Part shown: in pieces, positions 9,918 through 19,976 of the stretch
Position numbering within the stretch: position 1 is the stretch's first letter
How the letters are laid out: each line of letters begins with the position of its first letter
Assembly: GCF_019565455.1 (NCBI RefSeq)
Contig: NZ_CP067377.1
Location: 1,804,001 to 1,868,000, forward strand
DNA length: 64,000 nucleotides
DNA from: Flavobacterium oreochromis
Lineage (GTDB): Bacteria; Bacteroidota; Bacteroidia; Flavobacteriales; Flavobacteriaceae
Direction of reading: 5' to 3'
Translations under genes and position numbers: made by a program
Notes under the pieces: generated by a model
The model's input: only the letters and a program-made list of their open reading frames with translations
Database searches by the model: none
What the model was told of the DNA's origin: nothing

Positions 9918-10320
9918 ATGAAATTTACCCTATTAATAGTCATTTTCTCATTGTTATTACGTCCTGTAGTGCCTGTGTTTTCTTATGTCATAAACTATGA
10001 TCATATAAGTCGTGTATTGTGTGAAAATAAGAATAAACCTCAATTAGAATGTAATGGTAAGTGTTATTTAAAAAAACAAATGGCTAAAGAATCAGAGGAA
10101 GAAAAACCTTTGCAAAAGATACTAAACAAATAAAAATAGAAAATGAAATTTTATTTTTTTATTCCTTTTAAATGATTCAAAGTCACTAAAACCTATTTTT
10201 AAACCACATAAAAATATTTCTATATATATCAACTTATATAATTTTCTACTAGAAAATTATATTTTTCATCCACCTTTATTTAGAAAAGCGTTTACTGCTA
10301 AATACCTTTTAGTATTATAG
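9918..10320 (+). CDS. Small CNGKC-motif protein, copy 2 (two frameshifts)
   Basis: The N-terminal 67 or so residues are clearly paralogous to the protein at 4393-4761: LLLRPVVPV leader, NYDHI, LCENKNKP and CNGKCYL with Cys35, Cys45 and Cys49 at identical positions, but Tyr instead of His at 50. A stop follows at 10131-10133. The rest of the homology is still present in other frames: KDTKQIKIENEILFFY, then NLYNFLLENYIFHPPLFR near 10225-10283, matching the PPIFR end of copy 1. Two single-base shifts at A/T runs therefore restore a protein of about 133 residues. Function unknown; it precedes the second TonB receptor. Confidence 0.65.
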
Positions 10321-10544
10321 CATTTTTATAATTTTCTAAAAAAATAATTAATATCTTATATTAATAATCATAATTAAAGAAAGCTATTATAAGCCTTATC
10401 TGCGTTAATGGTTAGTTTATCAAATAAGATTAAGAACGAATACAATTATTTCTTTTAGATACAACACATAGTTTTATATTTTATTCTTAAAGCAGTATGC
10501 TTTCTTATTTTAAAAAGAAAATATGCTATAATAGTAATCTTCCA

Positions 10545-12685
10545 ATGAAAATAAAAAAAGTATTCATTACTCTTTTAGGAGTTGTGAGTGTTTATGCACA
10601 AAATAAAAAAAATCAGGATACAACAAAAATTAATCATATAGAAGAAATAGTTGTAACCTCTAATAGAGTACACACTAAAAAAATAGAAACCCCCGTAGCT
10701 ATTTCTAAACTAACAGAAAAGCAAATTAAAGAAACTAAAGCAACTGCCATATACGAGTTAGTTAATAAAACACCAGGTGTTTTAATGACTAATTTAGGAA
10801 ATGAACAACATAGTATGTCTATTAGACAACCTATGACGACAAATGCTTATTTTTTATATTTAGAAGATGGTTTGCCTATTCGACCTTTAGGCGTTTTTAA
10901 TCATAATGCCCTTTTAGAAATTAATCAGTTTAATCTTCAAAGTATAGAGGTAGTTAAAGGACCTGTTTCTTCTTTATATGGTCCAGAAGCAGTAGGAGGA
11001 GCAATTAATCTAATTTCCAAACAACCTTCTGAAAAACACGAGTTAAAATTAGGCTATCAAGGAGATCAATTTCATTTTAATCGTTTTCAAGCAATGGGTT
11101 CAGGTACCATTGGTAAATTCGGTTATCATATTGCAGGCTTATCATCCGTTCAAAAAAATTCTTGGATGACTTACTCTGATTACGATAAATATAATGTAAA
11201 CGGGCGTTTTGATTATTCTTTTAATTCTCAACATAAACTTATTACTACAATATTTTATGGACAATATTATACCCAAATGAGTGGTAGTGTTACAGAACAA
11301 GATTTTTATGAACGAACATATAGAAGTCAAACGAATTTTGCTTATCGTAAGTCAAATGCTTTAAGAGCAAAAATAACATATGAATTAAATTGGAGTAATT
11401 ATAGCATGACCTCCTTCACCGCTTTTGTCCGTGATAATCAATTAGGACAAAATCCATCCTATGCGATAAGAATTTCAGATGATAAAAAAACAGCTACAGG
11501 AGAAATTAATTCTAATAATTTTACGAGTTATGGCATTTTGTTACAACATACCCAAAGGGTTAATTTATTTAATACAACTTTAGTAGCAGGAGGTTTATTA
11601 GATTACTCACCTATTGATTATTGGTCTTATAGAATAGATTTGAAACCAGTTCTTAAGCCAGGTACAACAATTGTCTCACAATATGACTTTATTACAGAGC
11701 GTCCTGATCTAAGATTAAAAGCATATAATGGAACGATTTATAATTACGCCACTTTTGCACAAATAAAAACTATACCTATAAAAAATACAATTCTTACATT
11801 TGGAGGGCGATATGATAAAATGAATTTAGATTATTATAACGATATTAGTAAAAAGAGGGTGCAAAAGATTATAATCAATTAACGTTTAAGGCTGGAATTA
11901 ATTATAATCCATTGCAAAATGCGGGGTTTTACGCAAATTATTCACAAGGTTTTTCTCCTCCTAGTGTTTCTAGTATTTTTGAAATAAAAGCAGGTACAGG
12001 AGGAAAAACAGGAATTCCAGCAGAGTTTAATTACGATTTAAAGTCGGCCTTGTTTTATAACTATGAAATAGGAGGCTGGTTAGCATTAATCAAAAATAAA
12101 TTTAAGATAGATTACTCCTTATATTATATGAAAGGAGAAAATGAATTAATCAATACACGGTTAGCCGATAATTCAACAGATTATCGTTCCGCAGGAAAAA
12201 CATTACATAAAGGAATTGAAATAGGAATACATTATGAAATTTCAAAAGTCATTAAATTAAGAGTAGGCGGGACCTATTCAGAACATCATTTTTTAGAATT
12301 TGAATTCCCAGAAAAATCTTCAGAAGGAATAAAAGATTTAAATGGAAAAGAAATGCCTTCAGCACCCCGTTGTGTAGTAAATTCAGAACTTAGTTATTAT
12401 CCTAAATGGTTGCCTAATTTTAGAATTTCTACAGAATGGCAATATGTTTCAAGCTTCTATCAAGATCAAATTAATACGATCAAATATCAAGGTTACAATG
12501 TATTTAATGGAAGAATCTCTTATAAGATAAATCGACTAGAAGCCTATTGTAATATAATGAATTTTACAGATCAATTATATGCTTATAACGTATCTCGTGG
12601 TAATTCATCTAAATCCGTTTCTAATTATACTCCTTCAGCTCCAAGAACATTTGTTTTTGGATTACAATACGATTTGTCTCTATAG
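10545..12685 (+). CDS. TonB-dependent outer membrane receptor 2 (one frameshift)
   Basis: The start at ATG 10545 gives the signal peptide MKIKKVFITLLGVVSVYAQ; the longer frame from 10497 adds 16 unlikely residues. A TonB-box-like segment (EEIVVTSNR) precedes the plug (ETPVAISKLTEKQIKET...VVKGPVSSLYGPEAVGGAINL), followed by a beta-barrel. The frame breaks at the A-run near 11851-11855; one more A gives KKEGAKDYNQLTFKAGINYN and runs to a stop at 12683-12685. The corrected length is about 713 residues. The ligand cannot be read from sequence. The following PepSY gene suggests a siderophore- or metal-chelate system. Confidence 0.82.
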
Positions 12686-12736
12686 TTTTAATAAACTTAA
12701 GAAAGATAAAAAATCTTAAGTCTAAAATATTTTATA

Positions 12737-14310
12737 ATGTCTAAAAAAACAATTCCTCAAAAAATAAAAAAGAAAGTAAAACAGCGTATTTATAAATGGC
12801 ATAAATTATTAGCCTATGTTACTTTTATACCCGTTATTTTATGGTGTTTATCGGGAATTATGCACCCTTTAATGGCACATTTTTTTAAGCCAGAAATAAA
12901 GAACGAATTTATAAATACAAAGGTAATAAACACCTCTAAAATCAAAATCTCCCTCCAGGAAATCTTACAAAAAGAAAAAATTCAAAAAATTAAAAATTTT
13001 CGTTTTATAGAAATGAATAATATTTGGTACTACCAAATAAAAATGATTAATAATTCATTAGTTTATTTTAATACCTGTAATGGACAGAAATTAAATAACG
13101 GAGATGAAGAATATGCTCAATATCTAGCAAAATATTTTCTAGATGATTATCAAAGTAAAATTGTAAAAATAGACTATCTAACCCAATTTGATCATCAATA
13201 TAAATATGTAAATAGATATTTGCCAGTTTATAAAATTTCCTTTGATAGAACTGATAGAATGCAAGTATATGTAGAAACAGCATCAAGTAAATTAGCTACT
13301 TTTAACCCCTTGTCTAGACAAACTTTTATATGGTTTTTTGACACCTTTCATAATTGGTCATTTATAGACGCTATTACTGTTGATGAAGTACGAATTACTA
13401 TCATGGCTATACTATTAGGACTTATTATTCTATCAGCTTTGTCAGGTATTTTTATATATGGTTTTTTCTGGAATATTTTTAATAAAGTACAAATTTCAAC
13501 CGAAAATAAAATACGTATTCATCATAGGAAATTGGGCTTATGGTTTTCAATATTAACGATAGGATTTGCTTTTAGTGGAGCACTTCATTTAATAAAAAAA
13601 TGGAATGCTAAACCAATTCAAGATATGGTATATCAACCTGTTTTGAATATTAATCAGATAAAGATAACTCCAGTACAAATTGCCATAGATAAAAATAAAT
13701 TTCAAAATATAAGTCTTATAAAGTTCCAAGATACAGTTTATTATCGATGTGAATTAAAAGTTAAAACAAAACCTAATACAGAAATTGATTACAAAGAAAA
13801 AAAATGGAAAAAAAGACCAGCTTCTATTCCAGATATTATCTATATTAATGCTCAATCTAATACTATTGCTGAAAATTTAGATGTACAATATGCTGAATTT
13901 TTAGCCCATTATTTTGAAGGTTTATCATTTCAAACAAATAATAATTGTTGTGAAGGAGAAATTTCAGCCGTATCAAAATGTAGTATTGATCAAGCCCAAT
14001 TACTTGAGACTAAAATTTTAAGTGATTTTGATAATCAAGAATATGGTTTTGTAAATAAACGTTTACCTGTAGTAAAATTAGCATATGATACACCAGAAAA
14101 GACTACCTATTTTATAGAAACAGGAACCTCAAGAGTTGCTTCTGTAATACAAAAAGCAGATAGACTAGAAGGTTACTCTTTTGCCTTTTTCATAAATTTT
14201 TATGGATGGATTGGGCTGGTAAACCTATTCGTGATTTAGTGATGACTCTTGCCGCTATCGCATTATGCCTCTTAACCCTTTTAGGGTTTAATTTAATAAT
14301 TAAAAAATAA
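12737..14310 (+). CDS. PepSY-domain inner membrane protein (one frameshift near the end)
   Basis: This protein of about 524 residues (after correction) begins KWHKLLAYVTFIPVILWCLSGI, the PepSY-TM first helix, and has further helices near residues 215-245 and 260-285 (HHRKLGLWFSILTIGFAFSGALH) and at the C-terminus, with two periplasmic PepSY-like regions between them. The frame is lost in the T-run at about 14184-14188; one T restores FFHKFLWMDWAGKPIRD and a last helix ending at 14310. PepSY-TM proteins are often encoded beside TonB receptors and are thought to reduce or release imported metal chelates. It starts 51 bases after receptor 2, so the two are probably co-transcribed. Confidence 0.78.
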
Positions 14311-14330
14311 CATTTTTTGCGTTATAATTC

Positions 14331-14370
14331 AGATTTGGTTAGTTTTATATAATTAACCAAATCTTTTTTT
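14331..14370 (+). terminator. Intrinsic terminator directly abutting the chitinase start codon
   Basis: The stem AGATTTGGTTA at 14331-14341 pairs with TTAACCAAATCT ending at 14364, and T64 to T70 forms a seven-base U-tract. The next base, 14371, is the A of the chitinase ATG. It would end transcription of the PepSY gene and also occupies the place where a leader and ribosome-binding region would normally be. Confidence 0.75.
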
Positions 14371-15723
14371 ATGAAATTTAAATTATCTAAATTATGCTTT
14401 TTGATAGCCATTATTATTTCTTCTCAATTAATACATTCACAAGAACATTCAAATTTAATTTATAAGCAAACTATTTTAACAAGTGCTCAATGGCAGTCAT
14501 TGTTTCCTAATAGAGCAGGATTGAGTTCTAGTCATCCACAAGGTTATACAACCGATTTTTTTTCTTATAATAACTTTATCCAAGCTTGTAGCGAAATGGC
14601 AAATTATTTAGTAAAAATAAGAAGAAAGGAAGGAGTAAATGGAGAACTAATTACAATTACTAAAAAAAATTCTCCAATAGTTTATAATTATTCTCAAGTA
14701 GATCCTACATGGTATGCTAATACGACACCAGAAACAATTATTAATATTGATTTTGCTGATTTTATTAATACTTCTAATTCAGTAAATAATATAAGAGAGT
14801 TAGGAGCTTTTTTAGCTAATATTTCAAAAGAAACCACAGGTGGCTGGCAAACACCAGTAGGAGGAGGATCTCTTGGAGATTATGCTAAATGGGGATTGTA
14901 TTTTGTTTATGAATTAGGATATAATGCGACCAATTCAGCAGGAGCTTATAGTCAGGTAAGTGTAGAATATCCAGCTGATCCAACTAAAGGATACTATGGA
15001 AGAGGACCTATTCAGCTATCTTGGAACTATAATTATGGTCAGTTTAGTAAATTCTTATATAATGATAAAAATGTATTGTTAAATAATCCTGATTTAGTAC
15101 AGCAAGATGGAGTGTTAGCTTTTAAATCAGCTATTTGGTTTTGGATGATGCCTCAGTGGCCAAAGCCTTCTTGTCATCAAGTCATGCACGATCTTTGGGA
15201 GCCAATTATTGGAGAATATACAATGAATAAAATGTATTTAAAAGGATTTGCGCATACTAATAATATTATTAATGGAGGACTAGAATGTAGAAGTTGGTCT
15301 AGTTCCGCTTATACTCTTAAAGTTGCTTTACGCTCCGATTTATATAAGTACTATTTGGGAATATTAGGGTTAAATTCTAATCAGATAGCGGCAGAAGATT
15401 CAGGACAATATACAACTACTTGTTTTCAAGATACATCTAATGCTATGCAAGATTATTTAAGTGCTAATGTCTTGTCTAGTAATACATTTGATTTAGATCA
15501 TCTTGTTTTTAGTCCGAATCCTGTTCAAGAATATCTAAAAATAAACTATAAAAAAAATATAGATCAAATAATTATATATGGATTAGATGGTAAAGAAATT
15601 CAGAAAACAGTTATTCAAAAATCAAATTTTGAATTAAATGTTACCTGCCTTGAAAAAGGAATTTATTTAGTGAAGATTATGAGTAATGGAGAATCAGCTG
15701 TTTTTAGAATCCTAAAGAACTGA
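14371..15723 (+). CDS. Secreted GH19 (class I) chitinase with T9SS sorting domain
   Basis: The product is 450 residues. A signal peptide occupies residues 1-23 (ending HSQ). The catalytic GH19 domain shows Glu154 in ETTGGW, a second candidate catalytic Glu181 in WGLYFVYELG, the YYGRGPIQLSW substrate-cleft motif and the family signature AFKSAIWFWM. The last 75 or so residues (VFSPNPVQEYLKI...GLDGKEI...KGIYLVKI) are a type A sorting domain for the type IX secretion system, so the enzyme is secreted or surface-attached. It should hydrolyse chitin or related GlcNAc polymers. The start codon follows a terminator hairpin with no gap, which is unusual. Confidence 0.9.
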   Translation: MKFKLSKLCFLIAIIISSQLIHSQEHSNLIYKQTILTSAQWQSLFPNRAGLSSSHPQGYTTDFFSYNNFIQACSEMANYLVKIRRKEGVNGELITITKKNSPIVYNYSQVDPTWYANTTPETIINIDFADFINTSNSVNNIRELGAFLANISKETTGGWQTPVGGGSLGDYAKWGLYFVYELGYNATNSAGAYSQVSVEYPADPTKGYYGRGPIQLSWNYNYGQFSKFLYNDKNVLLNNPDLVQQDGVLAFKSAIWFWMMPQWPKPSCHQVMHDLWEPIIGEYTMNKMYLKGFAHTNNIINGGLECRSWSSSAYTLKVALRSDLYKYYLGILGLNSNQIAAEDSGQYTTTCFQDTSNAMQDYLSANVLSSNTFDLDHLVFSPNPVQEYLKINYKKNIDQIIIYGLDGKEIQKTVIQKSNFELNVTCLEKGIYLVKIMSNGESAVFRILKN

Positions 15724-15744
15724 TATAGAGTACTAATAGAAAAA

Positions 15745-15875
15745 GAGGGTGTCTGAAAAGTCGACAATCTTGTCATCTCGATTGAATAGAGAAGTTCATA
15801 ATGTTGATTATGACACTTCTCTTTGCGTTGTAGTGACAAATTTTATCTAGGTTTACTTTTTGGGCACCCTTTTTA
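15745..15875. repeat. MITE-like palindromic element between convergent genes
   Basis: The end GAGGGTGTCTGAAAAGT at 15745 is repeated in inverted form as ACTTTTTGGGCACCCT ending at 15870, followed by TTTTT. Inside is a second, nested inverted repeat (AGAGAAGTTCATAA against TTATGACACTTCTCT) and a GTCATCTCGATTGAA segment resembling palindromic repeats I recall from flavobacterial genomes. It lies between the chitinase gene and lysS, which converge here, and could terminate transcription from one or both sides. Confidence 0.6.
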
Positions 15876-15901
15876 TTTATTGTTTAAAATTTTAAAGTCT
15901 T

Positions 15902-17593
15902 TTAGACTAGAGTCACTGTTTTATTTTCACCATCAACTAAGACTTTGGTCAAACCGTGTTTAGCTAATCCTTTCATTGCGGCATCCCATTTTTTACCACT
16001 CAATCCTGCCTTTTCTTTTAATTGAGTTAAAGCTTGATTATCTTCAGTTTTTAATAAGTCAATAATTAATTTTTCATCTTCTGTTAATTCTGGGCCTTTT
16101 TTTTCAGGGCGCATTTGTGGGAAAAATAAAACTTCTTGTATAGAAGCATTGTTTGTTAAGAACATGATAAGCCTATCCATTCCTATTCCTAATCCAGAAG
16201 TAGGAGGCATTCCGTATTCTAAAGCACGTAAAAAATCCTCATCAATAATTCCATTTGCTTCATCATCTCCCTTTTGAGCTAATTCCATTTGCGTCACAAA
16301 ACGCTCTCTTTGGTCAATTGGATCATTTAATTCAGAATAAGCATTGGCTATTTCTTTTCCGCAAACCATTAGCTCAAAGCGTTCAGTTAATTCTGGGTTA
16401 TCGCGATGTTCTTTAGTTAAAGGAGACATTTCTTTTGGGTAGTCAGTAATAAAGGTAGGTTGGATGAAATTACCTTCACATTTTTCACCAAATATTTCAT
16501 CAATTAACTTTCCTTTACCCATAGTATCATTTACTTCGATACCCATAGATTTTGCTGCCTCGCGTAACTCTTCTTCTGTTTTTCCTGTGATATCAAATCC
16601 TGTAAATTGTTTGATAGCATCAGTCATTGTAACACGAGCATAAGGAGCTTTAAAGTTTACTTTATATTCACCAAAAGTAGCTTCAGTAGTACCATTTACT
16701 TGCAATGCGCAGTACTCGAGTAAATTTTCGGTAAATTCCATCATCCAATTGTAATCCTTATAAGCAACATAAATTTCCATAGCAGTAAACTCAGGATTGT
16801 GAGTTCTATCCATACCTTCGTTACGGAAATTTTTAGAGAATTCATATACCCCATCGAAACCACCAACGATTAATCTTTTTAAGTACAACTCATTAGCAAT
16901 ACGCATATATAAAGGAATGTCTAAACTGTTGTGATGCGTAATAAAAGGGCGTGCAGCTGCTCCCCCAGGGATAGATTGTAAAACAGGAGTTTCTACCTCC
17001 ATATAACCAGCATTGTTGAAAAAAGTACGCATAGCAGTAAAAAGTTTTGTTCTCTTTACAAAAACATCTTTCACTTGTGGGTTTACTACTAAATCTACAT
17101 AGCGCATACGATAACGTAGCTCAGGATCTATAAACTCATCAAAAACTTTACCTGTTTCATCTGTTTTAGGCATAGGTAAAGGACGCAAAGTTTTACTTAA
17201 AAAAGTAAAGTTCGTTACACGAATACATTGAGCTCCTACTTGCGTAGTAAATAATTCGCCTTCTATACCAATAAAATCACCTAAATCAACTAATTTTCTA
17301 AAAACAGTATTGTATAACGTTTTATCTTCTTCAGAGCAAATTACATCTCGATTAAAATACGCCTGAATACGTCCTTCACTATCTTGAATTTCAGAAAAAC
17401 AAGCTTTTCCTTGATCACGATTACTCATTAATCGTCCCGCAACTACAACCTTCTTACCCTCTTCAAAAGATTCCTTTATTTGTTTCGAAGTATGATCTAC
17501 TGGATACAAATTAGCGGGATATGGATTGATACCAAGTTCACGTAACTTGGTCAACTTTTCTCTTCTGATAATTTCTTGTTCTGAAAGTTGCAT
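15902..17593 (-). CDS. lysS: Lysyl-tRNA synthetase, class II
   Basis: LysRS charges tRNA-Lys with lysine in the cytoplasm. The 563-residue product has an N-terminal OB-fold anticodon-binding domain, motif 2 (FRNEGMDRTHNPEFTAMEIY) and motif 3 (GLGIGMDRLIMF). It is about 60 residues longer than the usual bacterial enzyme. The extra C-terminal part (ELTEDEKLIIDLL...VTLV) follows the conserved LFFPQMRPE end and looks like a small helical add-on, which I recall as common in flavobacterial enzymes. The gene is monocistronic by context, convergent with the chitinase gene and divergent from the lipoprotein-lipB pair. Confidence 0.97.
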   Translation of the reverse strand: MQLSEQEIIRREKLTKLRELGINPYPANLYPVDHTSKQIKESFEEGKKVVVAGRLMSNRDQGKACFSEIQDSEGRIQAYFNRDVICSEEDKTLYNTVFRKLVDLGDFIGIEGELFTTQVGAQCIRVTNFTFLSKTLRPLPMPKTDETGKVFDEFIDPELRYRMRYVDLVVNPQVKDVFVKRTKLFTAMRTFFNNAGYMEVETPVLQSIPGGAAARPFITHHNSLDIPLYMRIANELYLKRLIVGGFDGVYEFSKNFRNEGMDRTHNPEFTAMEIYVAYKDYNWMMEFTENLLEYCALQVNGTTEATFGEYKVNFKAPYARVTMTDAIKQFTGFDITGKTEEELREAAKSMGIEVNDTMGKGKLIDEIFGEKCEGNFIQPTFITDYPKEMSPLTKEHRDNPELTERFELMVCGKEIANAYSELNDPIDQRERFVTQMELAQKGDDEANGIIDEDFLRALEYGMPPTSGLGIGMDRLIMFLTNNASIQEVLFFPQMRPEKKGPELTEDEKLIIDLLKTEDNQALTQLKEKAGLSGKKWDAAMKGLAKHGLTKVLVDGENKTVTLV

Positions 17594-17630
17594 AACATTG
17601 AATTTTTAAAGTCAGCAAAGATAACTATTA

Positions 17631-17663
17631 GTTTAAAAGTTTAAAAGTTTTAAAAGTTTAAAA
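17631..17663. repeat. Short tandem repeat GTTTAAAA in the lysS upstream region
   Basis: Just upstream of lysS the sequence contains four imperfect copies of an AGTTTAAA/TTTAAAAG unit. It is the only clear microsatellite-like tract in the window apart from homopolymers. It lies between the divergent lysS and lipoprotein promoters, so length changes could alter spacing there; no such effect is shown by the sequence. Confidence 0.45.
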
Positions 17664-17764
17664 TTTAGTAACCACGTAACTATATTGTGTATTTTTGTGA
17701 TTTATTTAAAATTTATGAACTCTTTTGCTGTTTAAGAATCTCTATATTTGACAAAAATAATATA

Positions 17765-18505
17765 ATGAAATATTTTGTATCCTTACTATTAATGTATTTC
17801 CTATTAACCAGCTGTGTTTTTACAGAAACTATTGAAATTACCAAAGAAGGATCAGGAAAATACACATTTGCTATGGATGGATCTAGTTTAATGACTATGA
17901 TACCAAAAGATAGTTTAGCTTTAGGTAAAGAAATAGACTCTGTCCTAACTTTTAAACAGTTATTAGAAGAAAAAAAGGATAGTATTTCGAAATTAAGTTC
18001 AAAAGAACAAGCTGAGTTGAAAAATATAGAAAATTTTTCAATGCGATTTAAAATGAATGAAAAAGAAAAACAATTCTTATTTTCTCTAGAAACTTCTTTT
18101 AAGTCCGTAACAGATTTGCAGGGATTAATTGATAACATGGAAAGTATTCAAAGATTTAGGAAGGCTAGTAAAAATCAAAAAATGAGATTTATGGCAGATC
18201 CTAGTTTTTTTAAAGGAACAAGTGTTAAAATGGAATGTTTTTATGATGGTAAAAAATTTTTAAGAAAAACAATATTAGATCAAGAAGTGTTGAGAAAAAT
18301 GAATATTGATTCTTTATCCCAATATAAAATGATTTTAGAAGCATCTAGATATATAGTAAACTATCATTTTCCTAAACCTGTAAAAACAATATCTAATAAA
18401 TCAGTCATTTTTTCCAATGATCGAAAAATTGCGACAGTAGAGTTTTCTTTCCAAGAAATCTTGAAATCGCCTGAATGTTTAAATTTACAAGTACAATTTA
18501 AGTAA
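17765..18505 (+). CDS. Hypothetical lipoprotein upstream of lipB
   Basis: The best start is ATG 17765, giving a lipoprotein leader MKYFVSLLLMYFLLTSC; a frame opening at 17687 adds 26 residues and destroys the signal. The mature protein of about 230 residues is rich in Lys, Glu and Ser, with predicted alternating strands and helices and no motif I recognise. Flavobacterial genomes often carry such a lipoprotein (EITKEGSGKYTF start) beside lipB. Its stop overlaps the lipB start by one base, so the two are co-translated. Role unknown. Confidence 0.8.
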   Translation: MKYFVSLLLMYFLLTSCVFTETIEITKEGSGKYTFAMDGSSLMTMIPKDSLALGKEIDSVLTFKQLLEEKKDSISKLSSKEQAELKNIENFSMRFKMNEKEKQFLFSLETSFKSVTDLQGLIDNMESIQRFRKASKNQKMRFMADPSFFKGTSVKMECFYDGKKFLRKTILDQEVLRKMNIDSLSQYKMILEASRYIVNYHFPKPVKTISNKSVIFSNDRKIATVEFSFQEILKSPECLNLQVQFK

Positions 18506-19197
18506 TGAACAAGAAAATAAAGCTCCAAGATTTAGGACGTAAAGATTATAAAGCTACATGGGATTATCAAGAAGAATTATTTGCCGAAATTGTAGCTCAA
18601 AAAATTAGAAAAAGAGAAGATCCAGATTTGAAAACAGATAACTATTTTTTATTTGTTGAACATCCACATGTTTATACTTTGGGAAAAAGTGGTGATCTGT
18701 CTAATTTATTATTGTCTGAAAAACAATTAGCAGAAAAAGGAGCTACATTTTATAAGATAAATAGAGGAGGAGATATAACCTATCATGGTCCAGGTCAAAT
18801 CGTGGGATATCCTATTTTAGATTTAGAAAATTTTTTTACGGATATACATAAGTATTTAAGATTGTTGGAAGAAGCTATTATTCTAACATTGGCGGAATAC
18901 GGTATAGCTTCGGAACGCAGTGAAGGAGAAACAGGAGTTTGGTTAGGAGTAGGTACGCCTTTTGCTCGAAAAATATGTGCTATGGGAGTTCGTGCTTCTC
19001 GTTGGGTAACAATGCACGGCTTTGCATTAAATGTAAATGCGGATTTGGGGTATTTTGATAATATTATTCCTTGCGGTATAAAAGGGAAAGCAGTAACCTC
19101 TCTTCATGTGGAGTTAGGGTATTCTGTGGATGAACAAGAAGTAAAAGAAAAAATACTAAAGCATTTTAAAAATCTTTTTGAAGTGATTTTAGCTTGA
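18505..19197 (+). CDS. lipB: Octanoyltransferase LipB
   Basis: LipB moves octanoate from acyl carrier protein to the lipoyl domains of 2-oxoacid dehydrogenases and the glycine cleavage system, the first step of lipoate synthesis. The 230-residue product has the family signature RGGDITYHGPGQIVGYP, the substrate loop ICAMGVRASRWVTMHGFALN, the catalytic Cys in IIPCGI and the catalytic Lys region GIKGKAVTSL. It overlaps the preceding lipoprotein gene by one base and is followed by an intrinsic terminator. Confidence 0.96.
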   Translation: MNKKIKLQDLGRKDYKATWDYQEELFAEIVAQKIRKREDPDLKTDNYFLFVEHPHVYTLGKSGDLSNLLLSEKQLAEKGATFYKINRGGDITYHGPGQIVGYPILDLENFFTDIHKYLRLLEEAIILTLAEYGIASERSEGETGVWLGVGTPFARKICAMGVRASRWVTMHGFALNVNADLGYFDNIIPCGIKGKAVTSLHVELGYSVDEQEVKEKILKHFKNLFEVILA

Positions 19198-19207
19198 TGT
19201 AAAAAAA

Positions 19208-19245
19208 CGTTAGAATGTACATTGTTTAGATTCTAACGCTTTTTT
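19208..19245 (+). terminator. Intrinsic terminator after lipB
   Basis: The stem CGTTAGAAT (19208-19216) pairs with ATTCTAACG (19230-19238), followed by CTTTTTT. It lies eleven bases after the lipB stop, and the convergent rnhB gene ends at 19316. Confidence 0.75.
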
Positions 19246-19315
19246 AGGATTGATTAAAAAGAATAATTAAGAACTCATGTGTATTTATACTTATATGCTT
19301 TATGCTATAGTCTTT

Positions 19316-19976
19316 TTATAGATCTAAAACAAATTGTTCAGGGAGTAATTTAAAAGATTTCCTGTGGTATTTAGTAATACCATATTTAGCAATAGCTTCT
19401 CTATGATCTTTTGTTGGGTATCCTTTGTTTTTTTTCCAGTTATACATGGGAAATTCTTCATGAATTTTACTCATGTATTCATCCCGATATGTTTTAGCGA
19501 GTATAGAGGCAGCAGCTATGCTCATGAATTTACTATCACCTTTTACAATACTTTGATTAGGTATAGATTTTAAAAAAAGTATCTCTTCGTTTGTTAGATT
19601 ATAGCCACTTTGTGTTTTGATTCCTAATTTTCCTAATAAAGGACGGTTTCCATCAATGATTATAAAGTCAGGTTTTTCATTTAATTTTAAGATACTCTCC
19701 TGCATTGCCTTCATAGAGGCATTTAGAATGTTAATTTCGTCAATTTCTTGATTCAATATATGTGTTACAGCAAAACTTATTGCAGAATTTTCTATTGTAG
19801 GTCTTAAAGTATTCTCTTTTTTTTTCAGATAATTGCTTAGAATCATTTAAAAAATCAATTTTGAAGCTTTCAGGAAGAATGATAGCTGCTGCTGTAACAG
19901 GTCCGGCTAGGCAACCTCTGCCTGCTTCATCGCATCCAACTTCTTTGGTGTAATTACTAAATTTTAAGGATAACAT
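19316..19976 (-). CDS. rnhB: Ribonuclease HII (one frameshift)
   Basis: RNase HII removes ribonucleotides from DNA and RNA primers from RNA-DNA hybrids. The N-terminal part carries the active-site motif [15 protein letters not shown] and [10 protein letters not shown]. The frame is then lost at a nine-A run (read on the minus strand, near 19828-19836). Using eight A joins it to [20 protein letters not shown], the second catalytic Asp (IIDGNRP), [15 protein letters not shown] and the end of the protein. The corrected length is about 219 residues, normal for RnhB. The position of the break in a homopolymer points to a sequencing error. Confidence 0.9.
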
